Below, piece after piece: positions 37,206 through 44,909 of a stretch of DNA of 64,000 nt (position 1 is its first letter; each line of letters starts with the position of its first letter). The stretch comes from Saccharothrix algeriensis (GTDB lineage Bacteria; Actinomycetota; Actinomycetes; Mycobacteriales; Pseudonocardiaceae): assembly GCF_016907655.1 (NCBI RefSeq), contig NZ_JAFBCL010000001.1:3506001-3570000 (forward strand), given 5' to 3'. A program made the translations under genes and the position numbers. The notes beneath the pieces are model-generated. The model was not told the DNA's origin, made no database searches, and worked only from the letters and a program-made list of their open reading frames with translations.

Positions 37206-37287
37206 CGGGTGAATGTCCTCAGAGGACGGTCGTCGGACGTCCCGACATCGGGTGATCCGCTCTCCGGCGGGTGATCGGGATCACCCG
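37206..37287. promoter_or_regulatory. CGGGTGA repeats and a 20-bp palindrome upstream of the PE-like gene
   Basis: CGGGTGA-type words start at 37206, 37249 and 37268. The last forms a perfect palindrome CGGGTGATC-GG-GATCACCCG (37268-37287). A second 15-bp palindrome is at 37232-37246. The -10 candidate TAGCCT is at 37369-37374. This looks like a regulator-binding region. Confidence 0.5.
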
Positions 37288-37411
37288 CGCTTACGACATC
37301 CGTGCGAGGCCGGAACCGCTCCGGGCTCGAGTTCGTCCAACCTCAGACCCGGCTCACGCGGTCGTTGGTAGCCTGCGAACCGGGACCAATCCGTTACCGA
37401 CCGTACGGGGG

Positions 37412-37873
37412 ATGGGCGTCGTGGCAGAGGAGAACGGCCTACTGGGAGCCGTCGCCGGCGTGGGCGGGGCCATCGGGCGTGCGGTCGGCGACATGTTCGC
37501 GGCGGAGAAGCGCCTGCAGGAGACGACGGCGTCGGGGCCGGGAACGGGCCGGAAGTTCGCCGTCACCAAGGAGACGGTCCTCCAAGCCGCCAAGATCATC
37601 CAGGACCAGGCGGACGACCTCCGGAGGTCGTACGGGGACGCGCTGACCGGGATGCGCATCGCCCTCGACGGCCTGGACGAGGTGAACCAGGACATCGCCG
37701 CGGCCTGGAACGAGCGCCTGCTGGACCACCCGGACTCCTACGCCGAGCGCGTCGTGGCGTACGTCGACAGCCTGACGGGGCTGGCTTCGCAGCTGCGCGC
37801 GGCAGCCCACCAGTACGGGTTCACCGACGGTGAGATCGAGGCTGCGTTGGGAGCGGTCGGTGCGTCCAGTTAA
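37412..37873 (+). CDS. PE-like helical ESX substrate
   Basis: This 153-residue helical protein without signal peptide has a Gly-rich N-terminal 35 residues, then long helices (KETVLQAAKIIQDQADDLRR, LDGLDEVNQDIAAAW). It stands where a PE-like partner is expected: upstream of a PPE-like protein and EspG, between two DUF3558 genes. PE/PPE pairs are exported as heterodimers held by EspG. ATG 37412 or GTG 37421 may be used; the GGGGGA before 37421 suits the latter. The assignment rests mostly on context. Confidence 0.6.
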   Translation: MGVVAEENGLLGAVAGVGGAIGRAVGDMFAAEKRLQETTASGPGTGRKFAVTKETVLQAAKIIQDQADDLRRSYGDALTGMRIALDGLDEVNQDIAAAWNERLLDHPDSYAERVVAYVDSLTGLASQLRAAAHQYGFTDGEIEAALGAVGASS

Positions 37874-38468
37874 GTCCGCGGCGGTCGCCTGCGCCGCGTT
37901 CGCCGTGCTCGTCGGCTGCTCGAGCGGGGAGAAGGGCAACCCCACCCCGGACCCCTCCGCGGTCGGTGCGTCGGAGAGCGGCGCCACCGAGACCGCGGCG
38001 CCTTCCCCGCAGCGCCCGAAGGAGATCAAGCTCGAGGGTGTCGACCCCTGCTCCCTGGTGTCGAAGGAGCAGCGGGAGCAGTGGGGCGCGCCCAGGGTCG
38101 AGAACCGGCCCACCGAAGTGGTCAAGGGGGCGGGGGCGTCCCCCTCCTGCAGCTTCGTGACGGGCGCGGGAGTGCAGCCCTCGTTCTCCTACAACCTGTC
38201 GCTGATCACGGGCAAGGGCGTCGAGTACTGGACTTCGACGGGCAACCTCGACGTGGCCGAGAAGGAGGTCGGGGGCTACCCGGCCAAGCAGGTCAACTTC
38301 AAGGGCACGAGCAAGACCGACTGCTTCGTGGCGGTCGACGTGGCGGACGGCCAGCAGTTGTACGTGCAGTTCCTCCCGATCAGCCGGATCTTCAGCCAGG
38401 ACCAGATGTGCCAGAACGCCGCGAAGGGCGCCGAAACGGCGCTCGCGACCTTGCAGACCTTGAAGTGA
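37860..38468 (+). CDS. DUF3558 lipoprotein, second copy
   Basis: The 202-residue lipoprotein has a lipobox (VLVGC, Cys20) and a DUF3558 domain closely matching the copy at 36561: KLEGVDPCSLVSKEQR, CSFV, GKGVEYWTSTGN, DCFVAVDVADGQQLYVQF and MCQN. The shared GKGVxYW and VDVADGQQLYV segments show a duplication. GTG 37860 lies 14 bp inside the preceding gene, so translation is coupled. Confidence 0.87.
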   Translation: MRPVKSAAVACAAFAVLVGCSSGEKGNPTPDPSAVGASESGATETAAPSPQRPKEIKLEGVDPCSLVSKEQREQWGAPRVENRPTEVVKGAGASPSCSFVTGAGVQPSFSYNLSLITGKGVEYWTSTGNLDVAEKEVGGYPAKQVNFKGTSKTDCFVAVDVADGQQLYVQFLPISRIFSQDQMCQNAAKGAETALATLQTLK

Positions 38469-38478
38469 GGGGGGAGTC

Positions 38479-39783
38479 GTGACCGACTTCAGGCAGCTCA
38501 AGGACCACCGGTTCGAGGGGCGCGACAACGGCGCGCTGGCGCAGCTGCTGCAGCAGTTCACCGGCAGCGACGCCGCCCAGCGCTTCAGCGACGCCTCGCA
38601 CGCGCTGCGGGCGTTGGCCGCCAGTCTGGAAGCGGTCGACGGGACGCTCCGCGACGAGCTCCGCAAGCTCGACATCGACTGGCAGGGCGCCGCCGGCGAG
38701 AACTCCGGCAAGGCGGTGACGGTCTCGGCCGAGGTCGCGTCCTCGGGCACCGAAGCCGGGCAGCAGAACTCCCAGGCGACCGCCATCCAGGGCTCGAACT
38801 ACAGCCACTCCCGGAACGGGATGCCGGACCCGCAGGCGCTGCGCGGCGACACCGAGACCAGCTTCTGGGACGAGGCCGGCGGCTTCTTCGGCTACGAGAC
38901 CGACCACGCCAAGGAGGTCAAGCAGACGCAGGCCGCGCGCGAGCAGGTGATCCGCGGGTTCGACCAGTACGTCGACGCCAGCCGGGACTCCCTCGACCGG
39001 TACCAGGGCATGACCAGGCCGTCGAGCTTCGACGTCACCACCACCTCCGCGGTCAGCACGCCGGTCGCGGCCGTGCCGCAGTTCAGCGGCGGTATCAGCG
39101 GCGCGACCGGAGGGGTGCCCGGGGTGGCGCCCGGTGGGGGTGGCACGCCCGGGTTCGTGCCCGGGAGCCCCGGGTTGGTCCCCGGCACGCCCGGCGCGCC
39201 GGGGTTCGCGCAGCAGCTGCCCGGTGGCGGGTTGACCGGTGTCACGCCGCCGGGGCTGCCCAACGCGGTCGGCACCCCGCCCACCGGGCCGGTGCTGCCC
39301 GCCAAGGCCGGCGGTTCCCCCGGGCTCGGCCTCGGGCTCGGGCTGGGGCTCGCCGGGGGGACGGCGCTGGGGCTCGCGGCCGGCACCGCGCGCGGCGGGC
39401 AGGTGGTCCGCGGTGGCAAGTCCGCCGGTGACGGGTCGCCCGGCGGCGCGAAGGGCGCCCCCGGCGTTCCCGGCTCACCCGGCTCGGGCCGGGGCGCGGC
39501 CGTCCCGGGCGCCGCCGCGCTGTCCGGCAAGGCCGGCGTCTCCGCCACGATCGGCGCCATCGACCCCGACGAGCGCGTCCCCGGCCGGTCCGGCGCGGCG
39601 GGCTCCGCGGCCGGCAAGGCCGGCGCCGGGTCGATGCTGCACCCCGCCGCCTCCGCCCGCAGCGGCGAGGGCGAGGAGGACGGCGAGCACGTCCGCAAGT
39701 ACGGGGTGGACTCCGACGACGTCTTCGGCGACGAGCGCATGGTGGTGCACTCCGTCATCGGCGACGAGCACGAGCAGAAGTGA
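38479..39783 (+). CDS. PPE/WXG-like ESX substrate with Gly/Pro-rich region
   Basis: In this 434-residue protein residues 1-180 are helical, with a W-Q-G turn (DIDWQGAAGEN, about 73-82) as in PPE/WXG100 proteins. From about 210 it is a low-complexity Gly/Pro/Ala region with an LGLGLGLGLAGG hydrophobic run, ending in an acidic tail (EGEEDGEHVRKYG). The C-terminal DDVFGDERMVVHSVIG is a conserved-looking closing motif. Overlap with espG (GTGA) ties it to its chaperone. Confidence 0.75.
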   Translation: MTDFRQLKDHRFEGRDNGALAQLLQQFTGSDAAQRFSDASHALRALAASLEAVDGTLRDELRKLDIDWQGAAGENSGKAVTVSAEVASSGTEAGQQNSQATAIQGSNYSHSRNGMPDPQALRGDTETSFWDEAGGFFGYETDHAKEVKQTQAAREQVIRGFDQYVDASRDSLDRYQGMTRPSSFDVTTTSAVSTPVAAVPQFSGGISGATGGVPGVAPGGGGTPGFVPGSPGLVPGTPGAPGFAQQLPGGGLTGVTPPGLPNAVGTPPTGPVLPAKAGGSPGLGLGLGLGLAGGTALGLAAGTARGGQVVRGGKSAGDGSPGGAKGAPGVPGSPGSGRGAAVPGAAALSGKAGVSATIGAIDPDERVPGRSGAAGSAAGKAGAGSMLHPAASARSGEGEEDGEHVRKYGVDSDDVFGDERMVVHSVIGDEHEQK

Positions 39784-40553
39784 CCGCGGCCGGCACCGTC
39801 GTGCTGTCCACGCTGGAGTTCGACGTCGCGTGGGAGGCCGAGCGGCTCACCCGGCGCAACGTCGCGCTGGACGTACCCAGCCCCGGTGTGACGCACACCG
39901 AGCGGGCGCGGTTCGTCGAGGGGGCCTGGGGTTCGCTGGAGGAGCGGGGGTTCGCCAACGGGCGGAGGCTGGTCCCGGAGCTGGCCGACTCCTTCGCCCT
40001 GCTGGCCAACCCGCAGGTGTCGGTGGACCTCTGGATCTGGGTGGACCGGCGCAAGATCAAGGGCCTGGCGGCGGCGGCCGGCGAGGACGCGGTGCTCGCC
40101 GTGGTCGACGGCGACGAGGTGTGGCTGATCGAGGCGCGGGCCAGTGCGCTCGCCGAGGCCGCCGTGTCGGTCGCCGGCGAGGCGCCGGCGGGCTACGGGC
40201 GGTCGATCAGCCTGCCCAACGACGTGCTGCGCGCCGCGTCCCGGGAGTCCGGCCACGACGCCGAGAAGCTCGTGCTGGCCCTGGAGCGGCACGGGCTGCC
40301 GCTGAGCGAGGCGCAGGAGCTGGCCGGCATGTGCGACGGGATGGGCACCAGGGGCCAGTTCGGCGCCGAGCGCGCCCGGCCCGGCGGCCCGCCGGCGCGG
40401 GCCGGCCGCGTGGTGGCGTGGCACGACACCCCGTCCGGCCGCTACCTGCACCAGGTGCGGCCCAGCTCGGACGGCCGCAACTGGAGCACCATCACGCCCA
40501 TCGACAACGCCCGGCTCGCGTCGTGCGTGCGGGAGCTGCTCCAAGAGGTGTGA
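39780..40553 (+). CDS. espG: EspG-family ESX secretion chaperone
   Basis: EspG binds cytosolic PE-PPE dimers and targets them to the ESX membrane complex. This 257-residue protein has the family plan: a start with VLSTLEFDVAWEAERL, VDLWIWVDRRKIKGLAA, a central DEVWLIEAR, and a C-terminal half ending WSTITPIDNARLASCVRELL. It is coupled to the PPE-like gene by a 4-bp overlap, as in other Pseudonocardiales modules. Confidence 0.82.
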   Translation: MTAAGTVVLSTLEFDVAWEAERLTRRNVALDVPSPGVTHTERARFVEGAWGSLEERGFANGRRLVPELADSFALLANPQVSVDLWIWVDRRKIKGLAAAAGEDAVLAVVDGDEVWLIEARASALAEAAVSVAGEAPAGYGRSISLPNDVLRAASRESGHDAEKLVLALERHGLPLSEAQELAGMCDGMGTRGQFGAERARPGGPPARAGRVVAWHDTPSGRYLHQVRPSSDGRNWSTITPIDNARLASCVRELLQEV

Positions 40554-40604
40554 ATTCCCACGTGCTTCCCGGCCGTTACGGGGGTGCGCGCGGGCCGGGA
40601 ACCC

Positions 40605-40610
40605 TAGGAT
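40605..40610 (+). promoter_or_regulatory. -10 box TAGGAT (leaderless) of the EspC-like gene
   Basis: TAGGAT, 7 nt before ATG 40618, marking a new transcription unit for the exported transglycosylase pair. Confidence 0.6.
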
Positions 40611-40617
40611 CCGGGGA

Positions 40618-40923
40618 ATGGCGGTCGCGAAGTTCAACGCCGAGGCGATGGAGCAGTGCCGGAGCACGATGGGCGCGCAGGCGGGGCGGTTCGGCGCGGT
40701 GGGTGACGGGTTCTCCGGTGTGCACGCCGAACCGGGCATCTTCGGCGAACTGGCGGATTCGGGCGGCCTTTCCGCGGCCGCCGCCGAACTCGACCGGAAG
40801 GCCGGCGCGGAGTTCGCGGCGGCCGAATCGCTGCTGGGCCGGGTGGAACGCGCGCTGGACGCCGTCCAGGGCGCCGTGGTCGACACCGAGGACGCGAACG
40901 CGGCCTCCTTCCGGGCGGTGTGA
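40618..40923 (+). CDS. EspC-like small ESX substrate
   Basis: This 101-residue helical protein without signal peptide begins MAVAKFNAEAMEQC, a pattern typical of DUF2580/EspC ESX substrates, and has a second helix AELDRKAGAEFAAAESLLGR. It is 4 bp upstream of the WXG100-transglycosylase gene and probably forms a pair with it. It mirrors the 2755/3105 arrangement. The family call is by pattern. Confidence 0.68.
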   Translation: MAVAKFNAEAMEQCRSTMGAQAGRFGAVGDGFSGVHAEPGIFGELADSGGLSAAAAELDRKAGAEFAAAESLLGRVERALDAVQGAVVDTEDANAASFRAV

Positions 40924-40927
40924 GCGG

Positions 40928-42118
40928 ATGAGCGCGGTGGACGAGGTCGCGGCGCTGCCCGGCGGGCAGGCGCTCGCGCAGTCGGCGCGGAAGGTCGAGC
41001 CGGCCCGGCTGGAGGCGGTCCGGGAGATCGCGAACCGGTGGCGGCAGGCGGCTACCGGTGGCGGCGAGGCCGGCAACGCGGTCCAGCGGTCGGTCGGGCA
41101 GCTGGACGGCGCGTGGGAGGGCGGGTCGGCCGACGGGTTCGTCGCGTACATGGGCGAGTTCGCCAAGGGCGGCAACGCGCTGAACGACGCCCTGAACGCG
41201 GCGGCGGGCGACCTGGAGGCGGTCGCGGCGGCGCTGGAGGCGGCGAAGTCGTCGATGACGCGCATCTGCGAGACCCTGCTCGGCCGCGTGCGCGCGTTGC
41301 GCGCGCAGAACCAGGGCCTGCCACAGGCGTTCGTCGACAACGCGATCCGCGGGCTGTGCGCCGAGGCGGCGGGCGACGCGCAGCCGGTGGTCGAGCAGGC
41401 CGAGCAGGCGCTGAGCACCGCGCTGGGCGCGCTGCGGGGCCGGGCCGGGTCGATCACGCCCGCGTTCTCCGCGATGGCCGACCCGGGCGTCCAAGCCTTC
41501 GTGCCCGCCCCCGGCCGGGCGATCACGTGGACCCCGACGCCCGAACCCGAGACCAGGCCGTCGTCGGCCGACCCCGAACCCCGGCCCGCGGACACCCAGG
41601 GGGGCGGCCCTGGCTCGGGCGGCGGTCCCGGCAGCGGAGGCGGTTCCGGTGGTTCCGGCGGCGGCAGCGGTGGTGGTTCCGGTGGCGGCTTCGGCGGTGG
41701 TGGCGGCGGCATAGGTGGCCTCGGCCCCAGCGGCGGCCCGCCCAGCAGCGGCCCGCCGCCCGGCAACGTCGAGCAGTGGATCCGCGAGGCGATCAGGATC
41801 CTGCAGGCCAACGGCATCCCGGTGACCGAGGAGAACATCGACGAGATCTGGACCATCATCGAGAAGGAGTCCGGCGGCAACCCGCACGCGCTCAACGACT
41901 GGGACTCCAACGCCGCCAAGGGCACCCCGTCCAAGGGCCTGATGCAGTGCATCGACCCGACGTTCCAGGCGCACAAGCTGCCCGGCCACGACGACATCTG
42001 GAACCCGGTCGACAACATCATCGCGGGCGTCCGCTACACCTTCTCCCGCTACGGCGGCTTCGACGGCCACCCCGGCCTCAAGTCGATGGCCGGAGGCGGC
42101 GGCTACCAGGGCTATTAG
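40928..42118 (+). CDS. WXG100 protein fused to a lytic transglycosylase (SLT) domain
   Basis: The 396-residue protein has three parts. Residues 1-180 form a WXG100-like helical module (GQLDGAWEGGSADGF contains the W-E-G turn). A Pro-then-Gly/Ser-rich linker covers about 185-280. A C-terminal SLT domain starts with VEQWIREAIRILQANGIP; its catalytic Glu is in IIEKESGGNPHA, followed by GLMQCIDPTF and NIIAGVRYTFSRYGG. It should cut peptidoglycan after ESX export. The lack of a Sec signal supports the type VII route, which is inferred. Confidence 0.88.
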   Translation: MSAVDEVAALPGGQALAQSARKVEPARLEAVREIANRWRQAATGGGEAGNAVQRSVGQLDGAWEGGSADGFVAYMGEFAKGGNALNDALNAAAGDLEAVAAALEAAKSSMTRICETLLGRVRALRAQNQGLPQAFVDNAIRGLCAEAAGDAQPVVEQAEQALSTALGALRGRAGSITPAFSAMADPGVQAFVPAPGRAITWTPTPEPETRPSSADPEPRPADTQGGGPGSGGGPGSGGGSGGSGGGSGGGSGGGFGGGGGGIGGLGPSGGPPSSGPPPGNVEQWIREAIRILQANGIPVTEENIDEIWTIIEKESGGNPHALNDWDSNAAKGTPSKGLMQCIDPTFQAHKLPGHDDIWNPVDNIIAGVRYTFSRYGGFDGHPGLKSMAGGGGYQGY

Positions 42119-42235
42119 CCCCGGAGCCCGTCACCGGGCGGGTGGCCGGGAGCGGTCCGGAACGGCCGGGTCGGCAAGGCGAAGGCGCCGGGGGCGCGGT
42201 GGTCCGGCGGCTGGTCCCGCGCGGTCGGGCCGCAC

Positions 42236-42241
42236 TAGCCT
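42236..42241 (+). promoter_or_regulatory. -10 box TAGCCT (leaderless) of the aminotransferase
   Basis: TAGCCT, 6 nt before ATG 42248. Confidence 0.6.
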
Positions 42242-42247
42242 GGCGTC

Positions 42248-43393
42248 ATGCTGGGTGTAGCCGCACGGGCCGATGTGCCGCCGTTCCACGTCATGGAGAT
42301 CGTGTCCGCCGCCGCGCACCGCCGGCGCACGCACGGCGACGTCGTCTCGCTCGCCGCCGGCCAGCCGTCGAGCCCCGCGCCGGAGCCGGTGCTGCGCGCG
42401 GCCGAGCGGGCGCTGCGCGAGCAGCCGCTCGGGTACACCGAGCAGCTGGGCACCGCCGAGTTGCGCGCGGCACTGGCCGGGCACTACGGGCGCCGGTACG
42501 GGCTGGCCGTCGCACCCGACGACGTGGTGGTCACGACGGGCTCGTCCGGTGCGTTCCTGCTGGCGTTCCTGGCCGCCTTCGACGCGGGAGACCGGGTCGC
42601 GCTGGCCCGGCCCGGGTACCCCGCCTACCGCAACATCCTGCGCGCCCTCGGCTGCGAGGTGGTCGAGCTGCCGTGCGGGCCGGACACCCGGTTCCAGCCG
42701 ACCACGGCCATGCTGGACGAGGCCGGGCCGCTGGCCGGCCTGGTGGTGGCCAGCCCCGCCAACCCCACCGGCACCGTGCTGCACCCGCACGAGCTGAAGG
42801 ACCTCGCCGAGTGGTGCGCCGCGCGCGGCACCCGGCTGGTCAGCGACGAGATCTACCACGGCATCAGCTACGGCACGCCGCTGGCGTGCGCCTGGGAGAC
42901 CTCGCGGGAGGCCGTCGTCGTCAACTCGTTCTCCAAGGCTTTCGCCATGACCGGCTGGCGGCTGGGCTGGATGCTGCTCCCACCGGACCTCCGCCGCGCC
43001 GCCGACCGCCTGACCGGCAACTTCACCCTGTGCCCGCCGGCGCTGGCGCAGCACGCGGCGGTCGCGGCGTTCGAGCCGGAGTCCTACGAGCAGACCGCCC
43101 GCCTGGTCGACGGCTACCGCCACAACCGGGACCTGCTGCTGAACGGGCTCAGGGAGCTGGGCATCGACAAGGTCGCCCCGGCGGAGGGCGCGTTCTACGC
43201 CTACGCCGACGTCTCCCACCTGACCGACGACTCCATGGCGTTCTGCCGGAAGCTGCTGGACGACACCGGTGTGGCGATCGTCCCGGGGATCGACTTCGAC
43301 CCGGTGCACGGCCACGAGTTCATCCGCCTGTCGTTCGCCGGGTCGGCCGACGACGTGGAGGAGGCGCTGCGCCGGCTGAAGACCTGGCTCTGA
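42248..43393 (+). CDS. PLP-dependent class I/II aminotransferase
   Basis: This 381-residue fold-type I aminotransferase shows VSLAAGQPSSPAPEPV, GYTEQLGTAELRAAL, the PLP-contact ASPANPTGT, VSDEIYHGI and the Schiff-base lysine in NSFSKAFAMTGWRLGW (K230), plus the substrate-carboxylate Arg in FIRLSFA. It resembles aspartate or alanine/valine-type transaminases; the substrate is not certain. Confidence 0.92.
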   Translation: MLGVAARADVPPFHVMEIVSAAAHRRRTHGDVVSLAAGQPSSPAPEPVLRAAERALREQPLGYTEQLGTAELRAALAGHYGRRYGLAVAPDDVVVTTGSSGAFLLAFLAAFDAGDRVALARPGYPAYRNILRALGCEVVELPCGPDTRFQPTTAMLDEAGPLAGLVVASPANPTGTVLHPHELKDLAEWCAARGTRLVSDEIYHGISYGTPLACAWETSREAVVVNSFSKAFAMTGWRLGWMLLPPDLRRAADRLTGNFTLCPPALAQHAAVAAFEPESYEQTARLVDGYRHNRDLLLNGLRELGIDKVAPAEGAFYAYADVSHLTDDSMAFCRKLLDDTGVAIVPGIDFDPVHGHEFIRLSFAGSADDVEEALRRLKTWL

Positions 43394-43471
43394 CCTCGCC
43401 GGCCCGGTCCCGGCCTCGGCTCCGGGCACGAACCCGCACGTCACGGCGTACGTTGGGGGCTAGGAGGTGCC

Positions 43472-43645
43472 ATGTTCAAGATAATCCTGTGGCTGCTCGC
43501 GGCCTGGCTGGTGCTGTCGGTGGTGGGTGCGGTCGTCAAGGGCCTGTTCTGGCTCGCGATCGTCGGCGGTGTGCTGTTCCTCGGCACCGCCGCTTACGGC
43601 GCGATCAAGAGCAACGGCCGGAAGGGCATCAAGGGGCCCCGGTAG
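43472..43645 (+). CDS. 57-residue membrane protein
   Basis: The frame starts at ATG 43472 (MFKIILWLLAAWLVLSVVGA), with AGGAGG 5 nt upstream. Two membrane helices (about 3-20 and 25-43) are followed by a basic tail (KSNGRKGIKGPR). No family is recognised; small double-helix proteins like this are common in actinobacteria. The strong ribosome binding site makes it credible. Confidence 0.7.
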   Translation: MFKIILWLLAAWLVLSVVGAVVKGLFWLAIVGGVLFLGTAAYGAIKSNGRKGIKGPR

Positions 43646-43680
43646 CGAACGAACAGGTCGTGCGCCGCGCGGCCTCGCAA

Positions 43681-43756
43681 CGCAGGCCGCGCCCCGCGCG
43701 GCGGCGCTTCGCTCTCGTCGCAGGCCGCGCCTCGCGCGGCGGCGCTGTTCAGCGCA
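43681..43756. repeat. Two 38-bp tandem units before palindrome copy B
   Basis: Units start CGCAGGCCGCGCCYCGCGCG at 43681 and 43719 and are near-identical over the first 28 bp. Each contains a GCCGCGC/GCGCGGC hairpin. They lie between the 57-residue gene and the palindromic element. Confidence 0.8.
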
Positions 43757-43767
43757 GCGGTGTGCCT

Positions 43768-43892
43768 CGTGTTCTCCCCGTACGGCCTGGGCGCAGCCCG
43801 ATCACAGTTGTCGAGGGGGGTCAAGCACGCTCTTCGCTTGACCCCCCTCGACAACTGTGATTGCCTCCGGCAGGCCGTGCGGGGGGAACACG
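43768..43892 (+). repeat. Nested palindrome, copy B
   Basis: Outer 22-bp arms are at 43768-43789 and 43871-43892 (two mismatches, both T-G, that is U-G on the plus strand). Inner 26-bp arms are perfect at 43801-43826 and 43836-43861, around the loop ACGCTCTTC. The inner-arm sequence differs strongly from copies A, C and E yet stays fully paired. Confidence 0.95.
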
Positions 43893-44052
43893 ACGCACTT
43901 CCCTCCTCCTTGGGGGCCTCCCGGCCGCTCTTCATACTTGGGTCGCGCACCGATCCGGGTGAGATTTGGTGCGGTAGAGCCCGAAGCTGAAAAGATAAAA
44001 GAGTCCTCGCCGGACAGGCAGGCCGCCAAGGAGAATGAAAAGAAACAGCGGT

Positions 44053-44177
44053 CGTGTTCCCCCCGCATGGCCTGTCAAAGACGACCATGCTTTTCTGGGG
44101 GGTGCAAGCGAAAAGCGTGCTTGCACCCCCCAGAAAAGCATGGTAGCCCTCCGGGCAGGCCATACGGGGAGAACACG
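44053..44177 (-). repeat. Nested palindrome, copy C
   Basis: Outer 22-bp arms are at 44053-44074 and 44156-44177 (two mismatches, both G-U on the minus strand). Inner 25-bp arms are perfect at 44085-44109 and 44119-44143, around the loop GAAAAGCGT. Oriented opposite to copy B, downstream of the HAD gene on the minus strand. Confidence 0.95.
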
Positions 44178-44294
44178 AAGACACCGGTCTGCACGGGGCG
44201 TGCCGAAAATCCAAAAGCGAAAAGCGCAAGCGGACGTCGGATTTCACGAGCTGTGTGGCGGTTGCGGCGGGGGCGGCTGCGCCTGCGAGCCCGC

Positions 44295-44909
44295 TCAGCT
44301 GTCGGGCGCGTCTGCGGCGGGCAGCACGCCGAGTCGGGCGAGTTGTTCGCGGGCGTGTGCCGCGCCCTGCCAGCACACGCCGACCAGTCCCGCCTCCGTC
44401 GCGCCGGCCACGTTCTCCGGTCGGTCGTCGAAGAACACGCAGTCCCGCGTCCCCAGCAGGTCCGCCAGCGCCGCCCAGATCCCGGGCGCGGGTTTGGCGA
44501 CGCCCAGGTCGCCGGAGAACAGCAGGTGCCGGAAGTGCCCGGTCCACGGTTGCCGCGACACGACGCGCCCGAAGGACGACGGCGCGTTGGACAGCAGGGC
44601 CAGGGGCACGCCGGCCGCCGCCAGCTCCACCACCAGCTCCACCGCGGTCGCGGACGGGGTCAGCCAGCCGGTCGTGTCGAGCTCGGTCAGCTCGCGCGAC
44701 AGCTCCTCGGGGACCGGCACGCCCAGCGCGCCGCCCACCGCCCGCCAGTACTCCAGGTCGGTGAGCCCGCGGTCGTAGTCGTGCCGCGCGCCCCAGTAGG
44801 CGGGCGCGAACCGGTCCTCGGGCACGCCCAGCCGCGCCGCCAGCTCGCCCAGGGTGGACACCGGCTCGCTGATCACCATGCCGTAGTCGAACACCACCCA
44901 GCCGCCCAT
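44295..44909 (-). CDS. HAD-family hydrolase
   Basis: This 204-residue HAD-superfamily phosphatase/dehalogenase-like enzyme has the nucleophile motif VVFDYGMVIS at the N-terminus (Asp8 area), motif II LLSNAPSS, the Lys motif LGVAKPAPGIW and motif III VFFDDRPENVAGA. It matches the FDxGGV-type HAD-IA group. The start codon overlaps the threonine aldolase stop (TGATG), so the genes are coupled. The substrate is unknown. Confidence 0.88.
   Translation of the reverse strand: MGGWVVFDYGMVISEPVSTLGELAARLGVPEDRFAPAYWGARHDYDRGLTDLEYWRAVGGALGVPVPEELSRELTELDTTGWLTPSATAVELVVELAAAGVPLALLSNAPSSFGRVVSRQPWTGHFRHLLFSGDLGVAKPAPGIWAALADLLGTRDCVFFDDRPENVAGATEAGLVGVCWQGAAHAREQLARLGVLPAADAPDS

Larger units (their letters stand above)
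43768..44208. repeat. Composite palindromic element R1 (copies B and C head-to-head)
   Basis: About 440 bp, homologous throughout to 55529-55999. Order: palindrome B, a pyrimidine-rich flank (CTCCTCCTTGG), a small central hairpin GCACCGAT/ATTTGGTGC (43947-43972), the inverted flank (CCAAGGAG), palindrome C, then the tail ACACCGGTCTGCACGGGGCG. It fills the convergent spacer between the 57-residue gene and the HAD hydrolase. Confidence 0.9.

Noticed and set aside
43768..44208. Insertion sequence or transposon
   Set aside because: No transposase, integrase or long reading frame lies within or near the repeats, and I cannot see clear target-site duplications. A non-autonomous element remains possible and is treated as a finding.
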